Origin: Pseudomonadota bacterium
GTDB lineage: Bacteria; Pseudomonadota; Alphaproteobacteria; Rhizobiales; Xanthobacteraceae
Assembly: GCA_023422775.1 (NCBI GenBank)
Contig: JAFAGM010000019.1
Span: 62,001 to 126,000, forward strand
Direction of reading: 5' to 3'
Length of the DNA stretch: 64,000 bases
Position numbers and translations under genes: made by a program. Shown piece by piece: positions 17,333-26,853 of this stretch. The notes beneath the pieces were generated by a model. That model saw only the letters and a program-made list of their open reading frames with translations, searched no databases and was not told the origin of the DNA. The first letter of the stretch is position 1. Every line of letters begins with the position of its first letter.

Positions 17333-18490
17333 CTATTTGCGGTCACCTTCCAGCCAGTCTTCGACATAGAACCGGAGAACGGCGACACGGCCGACCGCAA
17401 ACAACGGCATCGCAAGTGCGATGCCCCATACACCGAACAAGGAGCCGAACAGGACGATTGCCACCAATGTCCATGCGGGAGGCAGCTCAACTGCCTGACG
17501 CTGAATGAGAGGGCCGACCACGTAGCCCTCGATGGACTGTATGACGGTATAGACCCCGACGGCCCAGATCAGCATCGAGGGCCCCAGAGGCATGGCGACC
17601 AGTCCGACCGGGATGGCCGCCAGTATTGGGCCGAGATATGGCACGAAATTCGATACGCCGGCCTGCAGGCCGAGCAGAAATGCACCCGGCAGGCCCAATA
17701 GATAGAGAGCAAGCCAGACGCACGCGGTCATCAGCACGATCCTGATGAACTGTCCGACAAGCCACGAGCGGAGGACGCTACCCATCTCGTCCAGAACGTT
17801 CCGCACACGCTCACGCGACGAAGGCTTGACCAGCAACACCACGCCATCGCGGTAGGCTTGCGGATCGAGTGCAAAAAGCAGGCCGAGAAACACGATGACG
17901 AGGATGTTGGCCAGAATGGCGGACGCGGTCCCGACGGCCGTCTGAGCGTGCCCGAACAGCCTGTCATGATCGGGAAACCAGCGGGAAAAATCCCGACCGC
18001 CGTCCGGACCAAACAGTTCAACCCCGACGGACTGAAGGCGCTGCTGCAGAACATCGAGCTGGGCATCCATGACGCGTATCAGGAGGCGCGCTTGTTCGGG
18101 GACCTTTCCTATTCCCCAGACGGCGGCCAGAACGATCACGGCTGTCAGGATGAGAATCACGAGGGTTAGCCGCCACGCGCGGCCAGCAGGTATGACCGGA
18201 CCGAGTGCCCGGGCGCAGGCATCGAGAAACGATGCAAACAGGATACCCGCAAAGATGACGAGAAGACTGGACGACGTCCGCCATATCAGGAGAAGGCCGA
18301 GGGTGACACCCAGTACGACAAGAGCCCCGGCGAGGGTGAACCGGCGCCCGGCCCCCTCCACTGCCGACGAGAGCTCGGTCCGCTGAACGTTACCGGCGGT
18401 TCTGTCCGGATCGGTCTTCGATCTTCCCATCGAGCCCTCGACACTCGTTCCCAACAGCAGCGGCGCGAGTCGGTTGCTCGCGACTGGCAT
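17333..18490 (-). CDS. AI-2E family transporter (TqsA/YdiK-like permease)
   Basis: Inner-membrane protein of 385 residues with about eight helices. It has the family motif 'NFVPYLGPILAAIPVG' near residue 290 and an amphipathic central domain after the first helix pair. Some family members export autoinducer-2 and others are Na+/H+ antiporters, so the substrate is not implied. Start 18490 is used; an internal ATG at 18430 would remove 20 polar residues and is equally possible. Confidence 0.87.
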   Translation of the reverse strand: MPVASNRLAPLLLGTSVEGSMGRSKTDPDRTAGNVQRTELSSAVEGAGRRFTLAGALVVLGVTLGLLLIWRTSSSLLVIFAGILFASFLDACARALGPVIPAGRAWRLTLVILILTAVIVLAAVWGIGKVPEQARLLIRVMDAQLDVLQQRLQSVGVELFGPDGGRDFSRWFPDHDRLFGHAQTAVGTASAILANILVIVFLGLLFALDPQAYRDGVVLLVKPSSRERVRNVLDEMGSVLRSWLVGQFIRIVLMTACVWLALYLLGLPGAFLLGLQAGVSNFVPYLGPILAAIPVGLVAMPLGPSMLIWAVGVYTVIQSIEGYVVGPLIQRQAVELPPAWTLVAIVLFGSLFGVWGIALAMPLFAVGRVAVLRFYVEDWLEGDRK

Positions 18491-18555
18491 GATCGCATGT
18501 TCGCGGATGCCGCCTCAATCGGAAAAGCAGGATCAACGGGTCAAAACAATATCGG

Positions 18556-19191
18556 TCAAAGTCCGACCAGTTTTGTACGAATTGCATAACGAACCAGTTC
18601 GGCGGTCGACGAAATATTGAGTTTTCGCATTGCCGATGCGCGGTGGGTCTCGACCGTCTTGACGCTGAGATTCAAAACTGCGCCCACGGACTTGTTGGTG
18701 TGCCCTTCCGCAATCAGCTGAACGACGCTCTGCTCGCGCGAAGACAGCAGGACTTCCGACTTGTCCTTCTTGTTCGACAGATAGTCATGAAGCAACTTCT
18801 CCAGCAGAACACTGGTGAAGTAGGGTCGATGGTCAAGCAACGCTTCAATTGCCGCAATGAGGTGGCTCCTCGCATCTGACTTCAGCAGGAACCCCCGCAC
18901 GCCGGCCAGAAGGACCTCCGTCAGAATCTCCTCGCTTTCATGCATTGTAAGGATAAGAACTTCGGTCTGCAGATGATGCGATTTAATTCGACGGCTGACT
19001 TCCAGCCCGTTCATGACCGGCATCGAATAATCGACGATTGCCACATCCGGCTTCAGCTTCAACACCTGGGCAACGGCGTCCCTGCCGTCGACCGCTTCCC
19101 CGCACACGACCCAGTCGGCGCGAGTTTCGATGATCGCGCGGAGACCGGACCGCACGACTTCATGGTCGTCCGCAATCAGGATCTGCTTCAC
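18556..19191 (-). CDS. NarL/FixJ-type response regulator (LuxR family)
   Basis: Receiver plus LuxR helix-turn-helix. The receiver has the acidic pair in 'LIADDHEVVRSGLRA', phospho-acceptor Asp in 'VAIVDYSMPVMNG', and 'KSD' for the conserved Lys. The DNA-binding domain has 'SSREQSVVQLIAEGHTNKSVG' in part and 'KTVETHRASAMRKLN'. I choose GTG 19191, preceded by AGGAACG, because it aligns exactly with the start of the neighbouring paralogue (MKGILIADDHE versus VKQILIADDHE). A longer reading to 19254 exists. Probably phosphorylated by the kinase at 20107-21255. Confidence 0.87.
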   Translation of the reverse strand: MKQILIADDHEVVRSGLRAIIETRADWVVCGEAVDGRDAVAQVLKLKPDVAIVDYSMPVMNGLEVSRRIKSHHLQTEVLILTMHESEEILTEVLLAGVRGFLLKSDARSHLIAAIEALLDHRPYFTSVLLEKLLHDYLSNKKDKSEVLLSSREQSVVQLIAEGHTNKSVGAVLNLSVKTVETHRASAMRKLNISSTAELVRYAIRTKLVGL

Positions 19192-19369
19192 AGTGACGTT
19201 CCTGCTGGTTGGAACCACTGGCCGGGGACTCTCAAAACCGAAATGCGACAGCAAGACTGACTCATCCTACTGGGTAGTTTGCCCGGCGTTAATCCGACAA
19301 AACCCTGAAATTCGTGGATGAGTATTGGAATTTTCCCGAACGCCCTCTTCCATCCGCTGGTCCGCGTCC

Positions 19370-20023
19370 TCAGGCCTCCACCAACTTGCTGCGAACAGCG
19401 TATCGAACCAGGCCTGCGGTCGATTTGATGTTGAGCTTGCGCATGGCTGAAGCCCGGTGGGTCTCGGTCGTCTTGATGCTGAGGTTCAGGATCGCGCTCA
19501 CGCCCTTGTTGCTGTGCCCTTCGGCAACCAGTTTGACGATTGTCAATTCCCGAGGCGAAAGCAACCGGTTGGCATCGGCCCTACCGACCGCCATGCCCTT
19601 CAGTTCGCTGGCGAACATGCCCTTCAGTTCGTTTGAGAAGGAGCCCGCGTAGAACGGCTTGTGAACCATCAATGACTCGACCGCCGCCAGCAGCAATTTG
19701 TTCGCATCAGACTTCAGCAGGAATGCGCGCGCCCCCGCCCGGAACGCCTGCAGCGCAAGCACCTCCGAGTCATGCATCGTGAAAATGAGTATCTCCGTCG
19801 TTTGCTGACGCTCTCTGACGCGTCGCGCAACTTCTATCCCCGTCATGAAGGGCATCTCGTGGTCAATAATCGCGACGTCAGGCCTTTTGCCGACAACCGC
19901 AGCGACCGCCTCTTTGCCATCGCGTGCCTCGGCCACCACTTCCCAACCGGCGCGTCCTTCCAACACGGCACGCAGTCCCGATCGCACCGTTTCGTGATCG
20001 TCAGCTATCAGAATCCCCTTCAT
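19370..20023 (-). CDS. NarL/FixJ-type response regulator (LuxR family), paralogue
   Basis: Canonical receiver: 'LIADDHETVRSGLRA', Asp in 'VAIIDHEMPFMTG', then a LuxR domain with 'SPRELTIVKLVAEGHSNKGV' and 'KTTETHRASAMRKLN'. It is a close paralogue of the 18556-19191 gene, sharing 'THRASAMRKLNI-S/K-STA'. Start ATG 20023 follows GGTGAG. It lies 83 nt downstream of the histidine kinase stop on the same strand, so kinase and regulator form a cognate pair, and the second regulator is probably a duplicate with overlapping targets. Confidence 0.88.
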   Translation of the reverse strand: MKGILIADDHETVRSGLRAVLEGRAGWEVVAEARDGKEAVAAVVGKRPDVAIIDHEMPFMTGIEVARRVRERQQTTEILIFTMHDSEVLALQAFRAGARAFLLKSDANKLLLAAVESLMVHKPFYAGSFSNELKGMFASELKGMAVGRADANRLLSPRELTIVKLVAEGHSNKGVSAILNLSIKTTETHRASAMRKLNIKSTAGLVRYAVRSKLVEA

Positions 20024-20106
20024 GATCGAACAACTCACCAATGTCGCACCGCATAGAGCATCGTTGAATCATTGTGCTTCTCTCCATTCACCTCCTTTGA
20101 TTTATC

Positions 20107-21255
20107 TCAATGCTGTTGCGCAAAGGACTTTTGGTGGCCAGGATGGCTTTGATCCCGTTCCTTCAATCGAACTTTCTTGCGCGACAGGCGGTGAGGAATT
20201 ATCGCATACAATGTCGTACCTCGGCGACCTGCTGCCGATGAGGAATGAATTTCCAGAGCTCCTCCCATTTGCTGCAATCTGGTTCTCATGGCGGGGATTC
20301 CAACGCCAAACGACATTGCCTTAGGACCCGATCTCGGCTGGCTGATTGGCATCCCACGACCATTGTCGCTGATTCGAAGTTTGAAATGCGCATCCGTAAC
20401 TTCCATTATCACCTTCACTTCGGTGGCTTGCGCGTGCCGGAAGATGTTCGCAAAGGCTTCCTGGATGACTCTCAGCACCGAGCGCTGCTTCTCGTAATGC
20501 AATTCATCGACCTCCTCGGCAATCTTGAGACTGGTCCTCAACGAAGTACGCGCCGCAAATCCATTTGCGAACTGTTCGATAGCAGCCTTCAATCCTTCAC
20601 CGATCAGATTTTGGGGGTGCAGCAGGTAGGTAAAGGCACGGATTTCCTTCTGTGCCTGATCGATCGACGCATCGATATCGTCGAAAAATTTCTCTGCGCT
20701 CTCGCCATCCTTCATTGCACGCCGCAGTCGCATCAGGTTCAGGCTGGCGGCAATCAAGTGCTGGCAAGTCGAGTCGTGCAGATCGGATGCAATCCGCTGC
20801 TGCACCTCTTCCTGAAGCGATAGCAGTCGGAGGTCGAGTTCCGCTGCGGCCTGTCTCCTGGCCATCCGGTCGCCAGCGGCCGCGCGTTCATCGACCGGCT
20901 GGTGGCTACCGACCAGCCTGACTATTCTTCCGGTTTTGGAATCGCGGACGGGATTGATGATTGTATCAAACTCACGTCGCCGTCCGCCGAGAGTGAGATA
21001 CTGCCGGCGACGAACCGACCTCCCTTCGACCATGCATGCATCGCAGGAAGCGCAAATCGACTTCGCGTCTTCCTCGCTCATGCAATGATGGATTGCTTTT
21101 TTCTTGTCGCCTTCGATCGAGATTCCGAGCGAACGCTCGAACGCCGGATTCATGCTTTCGTAGAAAAACTGTCCGGCGTCCGAAATCTGCATTCCGAAGA
21201 GATATTCCGGAGCATGCATCCAGTGGAGTTCATGGTACGTTGGCCGGGGGGTCAT
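20107..21255 (-). CDS. PAS-domain NarX-type sensor histidine kinase (HisKA_3)
   Basis: Cytoplasmic kinase (no clear membrane helix) of 382 residues. A PAS-like N-terminal domain (about residues 10-130) holds a cysteine cluster, 'CASCDAC', plus another Cys a few residues earlier. The HisKA_3 phosphorylation site is 'ASDLHDSTCQHL' near residue 160. The ATPase domain has 'EAFANIFRHAQAT' and 'ISDNGRGM'. The cysteines suggest a metal or redox cofactor sensed through PAS (inference). It precedes two LuxR-type response regulators on the same strand. Confidence 0.88.
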   Translation of the reverse strand: MTPRPTYHELHWMHAPEYLFGMQISDAGQFFYESMNPAFERSLGISIEGDKKKAIHHCMSEEDAKSICASCDACMVEGRSVRRRQYLTLGGRRREFDTIINPVRDSKTGRIVRLVGSHQPVDERAAAGDRMARRQAAAELDLRLLSLQEEVQQRIASDLHDSTCQHLIAASLNLMRLRRAMKDGESAEKFFDDIDASIDQAQKEIRAFTYLLHPQNLIGEGLKAAIEQFANGFAARTSLRTSLKIAEEVDELHYEKQRSVLRVIQEAFANIFRHAQATEVKVIMEVTDAHFKLRISDNGRGMPISQPRSGPKAMSFGVGIPAMRTRLQQMGGALEIHSSSAAGRRGTTLYAIIPHRLSRKKVRLKERDQSHPGHQKSFAQQH

Positions 21256-21840
21256 CGTGCTCTTCGCCCCTGCTATTACTCCCCGGGTCGCGCGACGGCA
21301 TTACGTCGCCTTCCGAGTTTACCTAAGTAGATACCCTCTGCAGAACACCCGTCAAGCATCTGATTGATACTGGAAGAACGTGAGGCAGATTGGCATATTT
21401 TGCACATTTCATTTCTGCTCGAGTTTCCCATTTGGCTGTCACAATTTGGGATTGAGGGCGATTTCAGCCACTTGACGGCAATAGTGAAGCAGCCGTTGCA
21501 AGTGCCGGGCCGGGTCGGGATTCGGCAAAAACTTCCCGGCAACGACTGTTCGTCGGCGAGGATCTTCAACGAATCCCTGTTACGTCGACCTTCTGCGGCA
21601 GACGTTACTCTCCGCATTCCTTCTCGCTCGTCGATGGGTGAACGCCGACGAATGGAAGACTTTGGCGGACGCCGATACCGGCGGCGCGGTGCGGCTGTCA
21701 TGCGTGCGCCCCCTTATGCAGCCATGCAGCGCCGGGACATTCAGGAGGAACGCTCAGTACATTTGCTGATAGCGAAGGCTCCTCGCCCGACAGAAGTTAC
21801 CTGTACAGTTCGATCTGCAGCTGCCACCCGGGGTCCAGCC
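21256..21840. other. Intergenic region between divergent kinase and efflux operons (585 bp)
   Basis: No conserved protein is recognised. The frame of the downstream adaptor gene stays open upstream to about 21364, but that sequence has no family resemblance and the adaptor's lipoprotein signal starts at 21841. Promoters for both directions must lie here; I could not place them. Confidence 0.5.
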
Positions 21841-22950
21841 ATGCCTTCACGCTGCGGCAAAACAAAATTGCGTCGACTGCTGATGACGGCGCTTGTCGCG
21901 ACGGCGCCGGCCTTGTCGCTCGCCGCGTGTCAGCCAGAGACGGACGCCGCAGCGCCGGCCGCCCGCCCGGTTCGGACTACAACCGTCGAGAAGCGCGAGG
22001 TTGGCCAGGCGCTGACATTCACCGGCCGTATCGAGGCTGAAGACGAGGTAAACATAGCGTTTCGGATTTCCGGGCGGCTGCTGGAAAACAGCGGCAAGCT
22101 CGGGGACCGGGTGCAGGCCGGGCAGATAATGGCGCGCCTTGAGCCGCAGAACGAGCTGAACGCGCTACGGCAGGCGCAAGCAGGTCTGGCAGCCGCCCAA
22201 GGCCAATTGACACAGGCGCGCAATCACTTCGAGCGCCAGGAGACCCTTCTGGCGCAGGGGTGGACGACGCGTGCCAATTTCGATGTCGCAACGCAAGCGC
22301 AGCAAACCGCCCAGTCGCAGGTAGACGCCGCCGAAGCCCAACTCCGCACCGCCCACGATCTGGTAGGCTTCACCGAACTCAAGGCCGATGCGCCGGGAAC
22401 AATAACCGCCACAGGTCCCGGCGCGGGAGAAGTCGTTCAGGCCGGGCAGATGGTCGTCAGGCTTGCACGGAAGGACGGACGGGATGCGGTTTTCGACGTT
22501 CCCGCCCAGTTACTTCGATCGACATCGAGCGATCCCCAAATCACGGTCAGCCTGACGGACGATCCCTCCGTCAACGCGCAAGGCCGAATCCGCGAGGTTG
22601 CCGCTCAGGCCAATCCTGTAACCCGAACCTTCGAGGTCAAGGTCGGCCTGACCGACCCTCCGGCAGCCATGCGGCTTGGGGCTACCGTGGTTGGGCGCCT
22701 GCAAACCGATGCTTCACCGATGATCGACATTCCGGCGACGGCCCTGACCAAGATCAATCAGCAACCTGCGGTGTGGATTGTCGATCCCTCGACCAAAACG
22801 GTTTCGATCCGAAACGTCGATATCCTGCGCTTTGACCAGGCACGGGTGGTCGTTTCCCGGGGACTGGACACCGGCGAAATCGTGGTCACGGCGGGCGTTC
22901 AGGCACTTCATCCGGGCCAGAAGATTCGCTTGCTCGGATCAGAGCCATGA
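21841..22950 (+). CDS. RND efflux periplasmic adaptor (membrane fusion lipoprotein)
   Basis: Links the inner-membrane RND pump to an outer-membrane channel. The N-terminus is a lipoprotein signal ('ALSLAACQPET', lipobox LAAC near residue 29). After it come the barrel-sandwich halves ('FTGRIEAEDEVNIAFRISG' and 'GEVVQAGQMVVRLAR') around a helical hairpin of about 100 residues, then the beta-barrel ('QANPVTRTFEVKVGL'). ATG 21841 gives 369 aa, the normal size. Its stop overlaps the ATG of the pump gene (ATGA). No outer-membrane factor is encoded nearby, so a shared TolC is expected. Confidence 0.9.
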   Translation: MPSRCGKTKLRRLLMTALVATAPALSLAACQPETDAAAPAARPVRTTTVEKREVGQALTFTGRIEAEDEVNIAFRISGRLLENSGKLGDRVQAGQIMARLEPQNELNALRQAQAGLAAAQGQLTQARNHFERQETLLAQGWTTRANFDVATQAQQTAQSQVDAAEAQLRTAHDLVGFTELKADAPGTITATGPGAGEVVQAGQMVVRLARKDGRDAVFDVPAQLLRSTSSDPQITVSLTDDPSVNAQGRIREVAAQANPVTRTFEVKVGLTDPPAAMRLGATVVGRLQTDASPMIDIPATALTKINQQPAVWIVDPSTKTVSIRNVDILRFDQARVVVSRGLDTGEIVVTAGVQALHPGQKIRLLGSEP

Positions 22951-25900
22951 TCAATCTCTCCGAATGGGCGCTCAAGCACCGTTCGCTCGTCGCCTACCTC
23001 ATGGTCGTCGCCGTCATTGCCGGCGTCCTGTCCTATTATCGGCTTGGCCGCAGTGAAGATCCATCCTTCATCATCAAGACCATGATCGTACAGGCGGCCT
23101 GGCCCGGGGCCACCGTCGAAGAGACGCTCAAGCAGGTAACGGAGCGGCTTGAGCGCAAACTGCAGGAAACGCCTCACCTGGATTTTCTCCGCAGCTTCAC
23201 CCGTGCCGGCGTTACGACGATCTTTGTCAACCTGAAGGGCAGCGCCAACGCAAAGGAAGTCGCCGATACCTGGTATCAGGTTCGCAAGAATGTCGGAGAT
23301 ATCCGCCACACGCTTCCGGCGGGAATCGTCGGACCCGGTTTCAATGACGATTTCGGCGATACGTTCGGCATCATCTACGGCTTCACCAGCGACGGCTTCA
23401 CGCATCGCGAACTGCGTGATCGTGTCGAGGATATCCGTTCCCAGCTTCTCCTGGTGCCCGACGTGTCAAAAATCGAAATGTTGGGAGCCCAGGACGAAAG
23501 GATCTTCGTCGAATTCTCGATGAAGGAGCTGGCCGCCCTGGGAATTGACCGGTCCGCACTGATCGCAGCATTGCAGGCGCAGAATATCGTACGGCCGGCC
23601 GGCACGATTCAAACAGGCAATGAAAGTCTTTCGCTGCGGGTTTCAGGTGCATTTGCCTCCGAACAGGATGTCGCGAACACCAATTTTGTCGCTGGCGGAC
23701 GCGTCCTCCGCCTGAGCGATATCGCGCAGGTTCGGCGTGACTATTCCGATCCGCCGCAGCCGCAGTTTCGCGTGAACGGTGAACCGGCCATCGGGCTTGC
23801 GATCGCGATGCGGGACGGTGGTGACATTCTTGCCCTCGGCGCAAACATCAAGAAGCTGATGGCGACGGTTACCGCGGATCTGCCCATCGGCATCGAGCCG
23901 AAGCTCATCGCGGACCAGGCTGTCACCGTCGACGGCGCCATCTCGGAATTCATGACATCGCTGCTGCAGGCGATCGCCATTATTCTCGTCGTGAGCTTCA
24001 TCAGCCTCGGCGTCCGGCCTGGGTTGATCATTGCGCTCTCCATCCCGTTGACCCTGGCCATTGTCTTTCCGATCATGCAAATGGCGAACATCGATATGCA
24101 GCGCATATCACTCGGCGCGCTGATCATCGCCCTCGCCCTCCTCGTCGACGACGCGATGACGACCACCGATGCCACGCTCAATCGCCTCGCGGAAGGCGAC
24201 GACAAGGTCGAGGCCGCGACATACGCGTTCCGGACCTACGCCTTTGCCATGCTCGCGGGAACGCTGGTGACGATCGCGGGCTTCGTCCCCGTCGGCTTTG
24301 CGGCCAGTTCGGCCGGAGAATATACATTCTCGCTGTTCGCGGTGGTCAGCATCGCGCTGATCGTGTCCTGGTTCGTTGCGGTGATCTTTGCGCCGCTATT
24401 GGGTGTCGTCATCCTCAAGCCGCCGGCGGCTGCGGCCGGCGCCGAGCCCGGCAGGGTCTTTCGATGGTATCGGAGCTTCCTCACCTTCGCCATGCGCGCG
24501 AAATGGCTGACTATCTTCGTTTCGTTGGCGCTCTTCGTGGCATCGTTCCTTGCGCTTCCGCTCATCCCCCGGCAGTTCTTCCCGTCCTCGGATCGTCCGG
24601 AGTTGCTCGTTGACCTCAGTCTGCCGCAGAATGCGTCGATCTATGCCAGCGAAGCCGCGGCGCAACGCCTCGATACCGCTCTGAAGGGCGACCCTGACGT
24701 CGCGCGCTGGAGCACCTATGTTGGCCGCGGCGCCATTCGCTTCTATCTGCCTCTCAATGTTCAGTTGCCGAACAACTTCTTCAGCCAGGCCGTGATTGTT
24801 GCAAAGGACGTTGCAGCACGTGAGCGTCTTCGCTCGAAGCTGGAAAAAATCCTGTCCGAGGAGTTTCCAAGTGCAATCTCGCGGGTGTCCCCGCTTGAAC
24901 TCGGACCTCCGGTCGGATGGCCGGTGCAGTATCGCGTCAGCGGCCCTGACGTCGGTCAGGTGCGCGAGATCGCCCTCAAGCTCGCGCAGATCGTCGCGAC
25001 CGATCCCAACGCAGAAAAGATCAATTTCGACTGGATGGAGCCAGCCCGCCAGGTGCGCATTCGTGTCGACCAGGATGAAGCGCGCCTGCTCGGTCTCAGT
25101 TCGCAGGCATTGGCCGGCGTATTGAATACCGTCATCTCGGGCAGCTCGGTTACCCAGGTGCGCGACGACATCTATCTGGTCGATGTCATCGCGCGCGCGA
25201 CCGACGAACAGCGTGTCTCGCTTTCTACCCTGCGCACCGTGCAGGTGCCGCTGCCCAGCGGTCGAACCGTTCCGCTCAATCAGTTTGCGACATTCGAGTA
25301 CGAGCAGGAATATCCCTTGATCTGGCGGCGCGACCGCGTTCCGACCCTCACCGTGCAGGCTGACACCGCCGCAGGTGCCCTACCGGAGACCGTGGTGACT
25401 GCGCTTTCGCCCAAGGTGGAAGCCCTGACGAAAACCCTTCCTGCCGGGTATCGTATCGTTGTCGGCGGCACCGTGGAGGAGAGCGCGAAGTCGCAGGCTT
25501 CCGTCATCGCCGTCGTGCCGGTCATGCTGCTCATCATGCTCACCGTCCTGATGGTGCAGTTGCAAAGCTTCCAGCGGTTGTTCCTGGTCCTCAGCGTAGC
25601 GCCGCTCGGCCTGATCGGCGTCGTCGCCGCGCTCCTGCTGTCCGGCAGGCCGTTGGGCTTCGTTGCAATTCTCGGCATCCTGGCGCTGCTGGGCATGATT
25701 ACAAAGAATGCGGTGATCCTGATCGGCCAGATCGAGGCAGAGCGTTCTCAGGGGAAGAGCGTCTGGGATGCCGCCGTCGATGCCAGCAGTTCCCGTTTCC
25801 GTCCGATCATGCTGACCGCCGTGTCCACCGTTCTCGGCATGATACCGATCGCTCCGACGGTGTTCTGGGGACCAATGGCCTTTGCGATCATGGGAGGCTT

Positions 25901-26012
25901 GCTGGTCGCGACAATTCTGACGCTGATCTTTCTTCCCACATTGTACATCGCCTGGTTCAGGGGAACCGAGGGATCCCCCGCTCCTCCGTCGAAGCCTAAC
26001 GCAGTCGCTTGA
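22947..26012 (+). CDS. RND efflux transporter permease (AcrB/HAE1-like)
   Basis: Inner-membrane proton-driven efflux pump of 1021 residues with the expected 12-helix, two-large-loop repeat. The proton-relay aspartates are visible in 'LALLVDDAMTTTD' in the fourth helix, and the partner lysine in 'GMITKNAVILIGQIE'. The N-terminus 'LSEWALKHRSLVAYLM' and 'VQAAWPGATVEE' are typical. Translation is coupled to the adaptor gene. The export substrate (drugs, solvents or metabolites) is not readable; the sequence lacks CzcA-type metal motifs that I would recognise. Confidence 0.93.
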   Translation: MINLSEWALKHRSLVAYLMVVAVIAGVLSYYRLGRSEDPSFIIKTMIVQAAWPGATVEETLKQVTERLERKLQETPHLDFLRSFTRAGVTTIFVNLKGSANAKEVADTWYQVRKNVGDIRHTLPAGIVGPGFNDDFGDTFGIIYGFTSDGFTHRELRDRVEDIRSQLLLVPDVSKIEMLGAQDERIFVEFSMKELAALGIDRSALIAALQAQNIVRPAGTIQTGNESLSLRVSGAFASEQDVANTNFVAGGRVLRLSDIAQVRRDYSDPPQPQFRVNGEPAIGLAIAMRDGGDILALGANIKKLMATVTADLPIGIEPKLIADQAVTVDGAISEFMTSLLQAIAIILVVSFISLGVRPGLIIALSIPLTLAIVFPIMQMANIDMQRISLGALIIALALLVDDAMTTTDATLNRLAEGDDKVEAATYAFRTYAFAMLAGTLVTIAGFVPVGFAASSAGEYTFSLFAVVSIALIVSWFVAVIFAPLLGVVILKPPAAAAGAEPGRVFRWYRSFLTFAMRAKWLTIFVSLALFVASFLALPLIPRQFFPSSDRPELLVDLSLPQNASIYASEAAAQRLDTALKGDPDVARWSTYVGRGAIRFYLPLNVQLPNNFFSQAVIVAKDVAARERLRSKLEKILSEEFPSAISRVSPLELGPPVGWPVQYRVSGPDVGQVREIALKLAQIVATDPNAEKINFDWMEPARQVRIRVDQDEARLLGLSSQALAGVLNTVISGSSVTQVRDDIYLVDVIARATDEQRVSLSTLRTVQVPLPSGRTVPLNQFATFEYEQEYPLIWRRDRVPTLTVQADTAAGALPETVVTALSPKVEALTKTLPAGYRIVVGGTVEESAKSQASVIAVVPVMLLIMLTVLMVQLQSFQRLFLVLSVAPLGLIGVVAALLLSGRPLGFVAILGILALLGMITKNAVILIGQIEAERSQGKSVWDAAVDASSSRFRPIMLTAVSTVLGMIPIAPTVFWGPMAFAIMGGLLVATILTLIFLPTLYIAWFRGTEGSPAPPSKPNAVA

Positions 26013-26045
26013 AATGCAGATTTCTCCTGCGGAATCGGTCGAATC

Positions 26046-26573
26046 ATGAGTTCATCAGAGGAACACGACAGGCCAGCCGACCGTCCGGGCATTACTGGGA
26101 GCGCCATCTCACGCTCCATCGGATTTTTTGGTTTTTGGCTGATACTAACAGGCGCTGACCCGAGCGACCTTGTGGCGGGGTTGGTTGCTGCAGTTGCGGC
26201 AACCTGGGCAAGCCTGCGCCTGATGCCGGTGCAGCCCTGGGACCTTCGCCCCATCAGGCTGGCCGGATACGTGCTGCACTTTCTGCACCAATCGGTCACC
26301 GCCGGCATGGACGTCGCATGGCGGGCGCTCGATCCCCGGCTGCGGCTGCAGCCTGGATTCGTGGTCTATCAGGCGCAGCTTCCACCGGGCACGACGCGAG
26401 AGGCATTCTGCGCAATCATGAGTCTGATGCCGGGTACGCTTCCGTGCGGTCCCGCTGAGGGCAATGGGCTAATGATTCATTGTCTCGACGTGACGCAGCC
26501 GATAGCTGAGCAGTTGGCCATGGAGGAAGCCCTGTGCGTGCAGACACTCCGGGGAGTGCCGCGCAATGGCTAG
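26046..26573 (+). CDS. mrpE: Mrp-type Na+(K+)/H+ antiporter subunit E
   Basis: Small membrane subunit (175 aa) of the multi-subunit Mrp/Mnh/Pha cation-proton antiporter. Two N-terminal helices ('FFGFWLILTGADPSDLVAGL') are followed by a cytoplasmic domain with 'LMPGTLPCGPAEGNGLMIHCLD', in line with MrpE. It is the first gene of a seven-gene run to 31567 in which nearly every junction overlaps; the next gene starts 8 nt before this one ends. Confidence 0.88.
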   Translation: MSSSEEHDRPADRPGITGSAISRSIGFFGFWLILTGADPSDLVAGLVAAVAATWASLRLMPVQPWDLRPIRLAGYVLHFLHQSVTAGMDVAWRALDPRLRLQPGFVVYQAQLPPGTTREAFCAIMSLMPGTLPCGPAEGNGLMIHCLDVTQPIAEQLAMEEALCVQTLRGVPRNG

Positions 26574-26853
26574 CTTCCTGTTCGCAGCAGCGAGCTTCGT
26601 ATTAGCGACGATTGCGCTCGGGTTGTTCGTCATTCTTCGGCGCCGCGCCGAGGTCGACCACATGATGGCGGCGCAACTGCTGGGCACCGGCGGCGTCGCC
26701 ATTCTGCTGCTGCTGGCCGCGGCGACCGAGGCGCCGCCGGTCGTGGATGTCGCGTTGCTGCTGGCGCTGTTCGCAGCGTTCGCAGCCGTGGCATTCGTCA
26801 GAAGCGCGTCCGGATCGGAGCGCAAGATCGGGGAAACAGCGAGCGACGGATGA
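26566..26853 (+). CDS. mrpF: Mrp-type antiporter subunit F
   Basis: Three-helix membrane protein of 95 residues with the MrpF features 'RRRAEVDHMMAAQLLGTGGV' after helix 1 and 'VVDVALLLALFAAFAAVAF' near the end. It overlaps the preceding subunit E gene by 8 nt and the following subunit G gene by 4 nt (ATGA), as is usual for this operon type. It works only in the assembled Mrp complex. Confidence 0.87.
   Translation: MASFLFAAASFVLATIALGLFVILRRRAEVDHMMAAQLLGTGGVAILLLLAAATEAPPVVDVALLLALFAAFAAVAFVRSASGSERKIGETASDG

Noticed and set aside
20042..20106. AAAGGAGGTGA on the minus strand followed by a 28-codon frame before the response regulator
   Set aside because: The ATG is only one or two bases from the ribosome site and the peptide has no distinctive features. 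A leader peptide is possible but not supported.
21364..21840. N-terminal extension of the RND adaptor by 159 codons
   Set aside because: The extension has no family resemblance and would bury a clear lipoprotein signal that starts at 21841.
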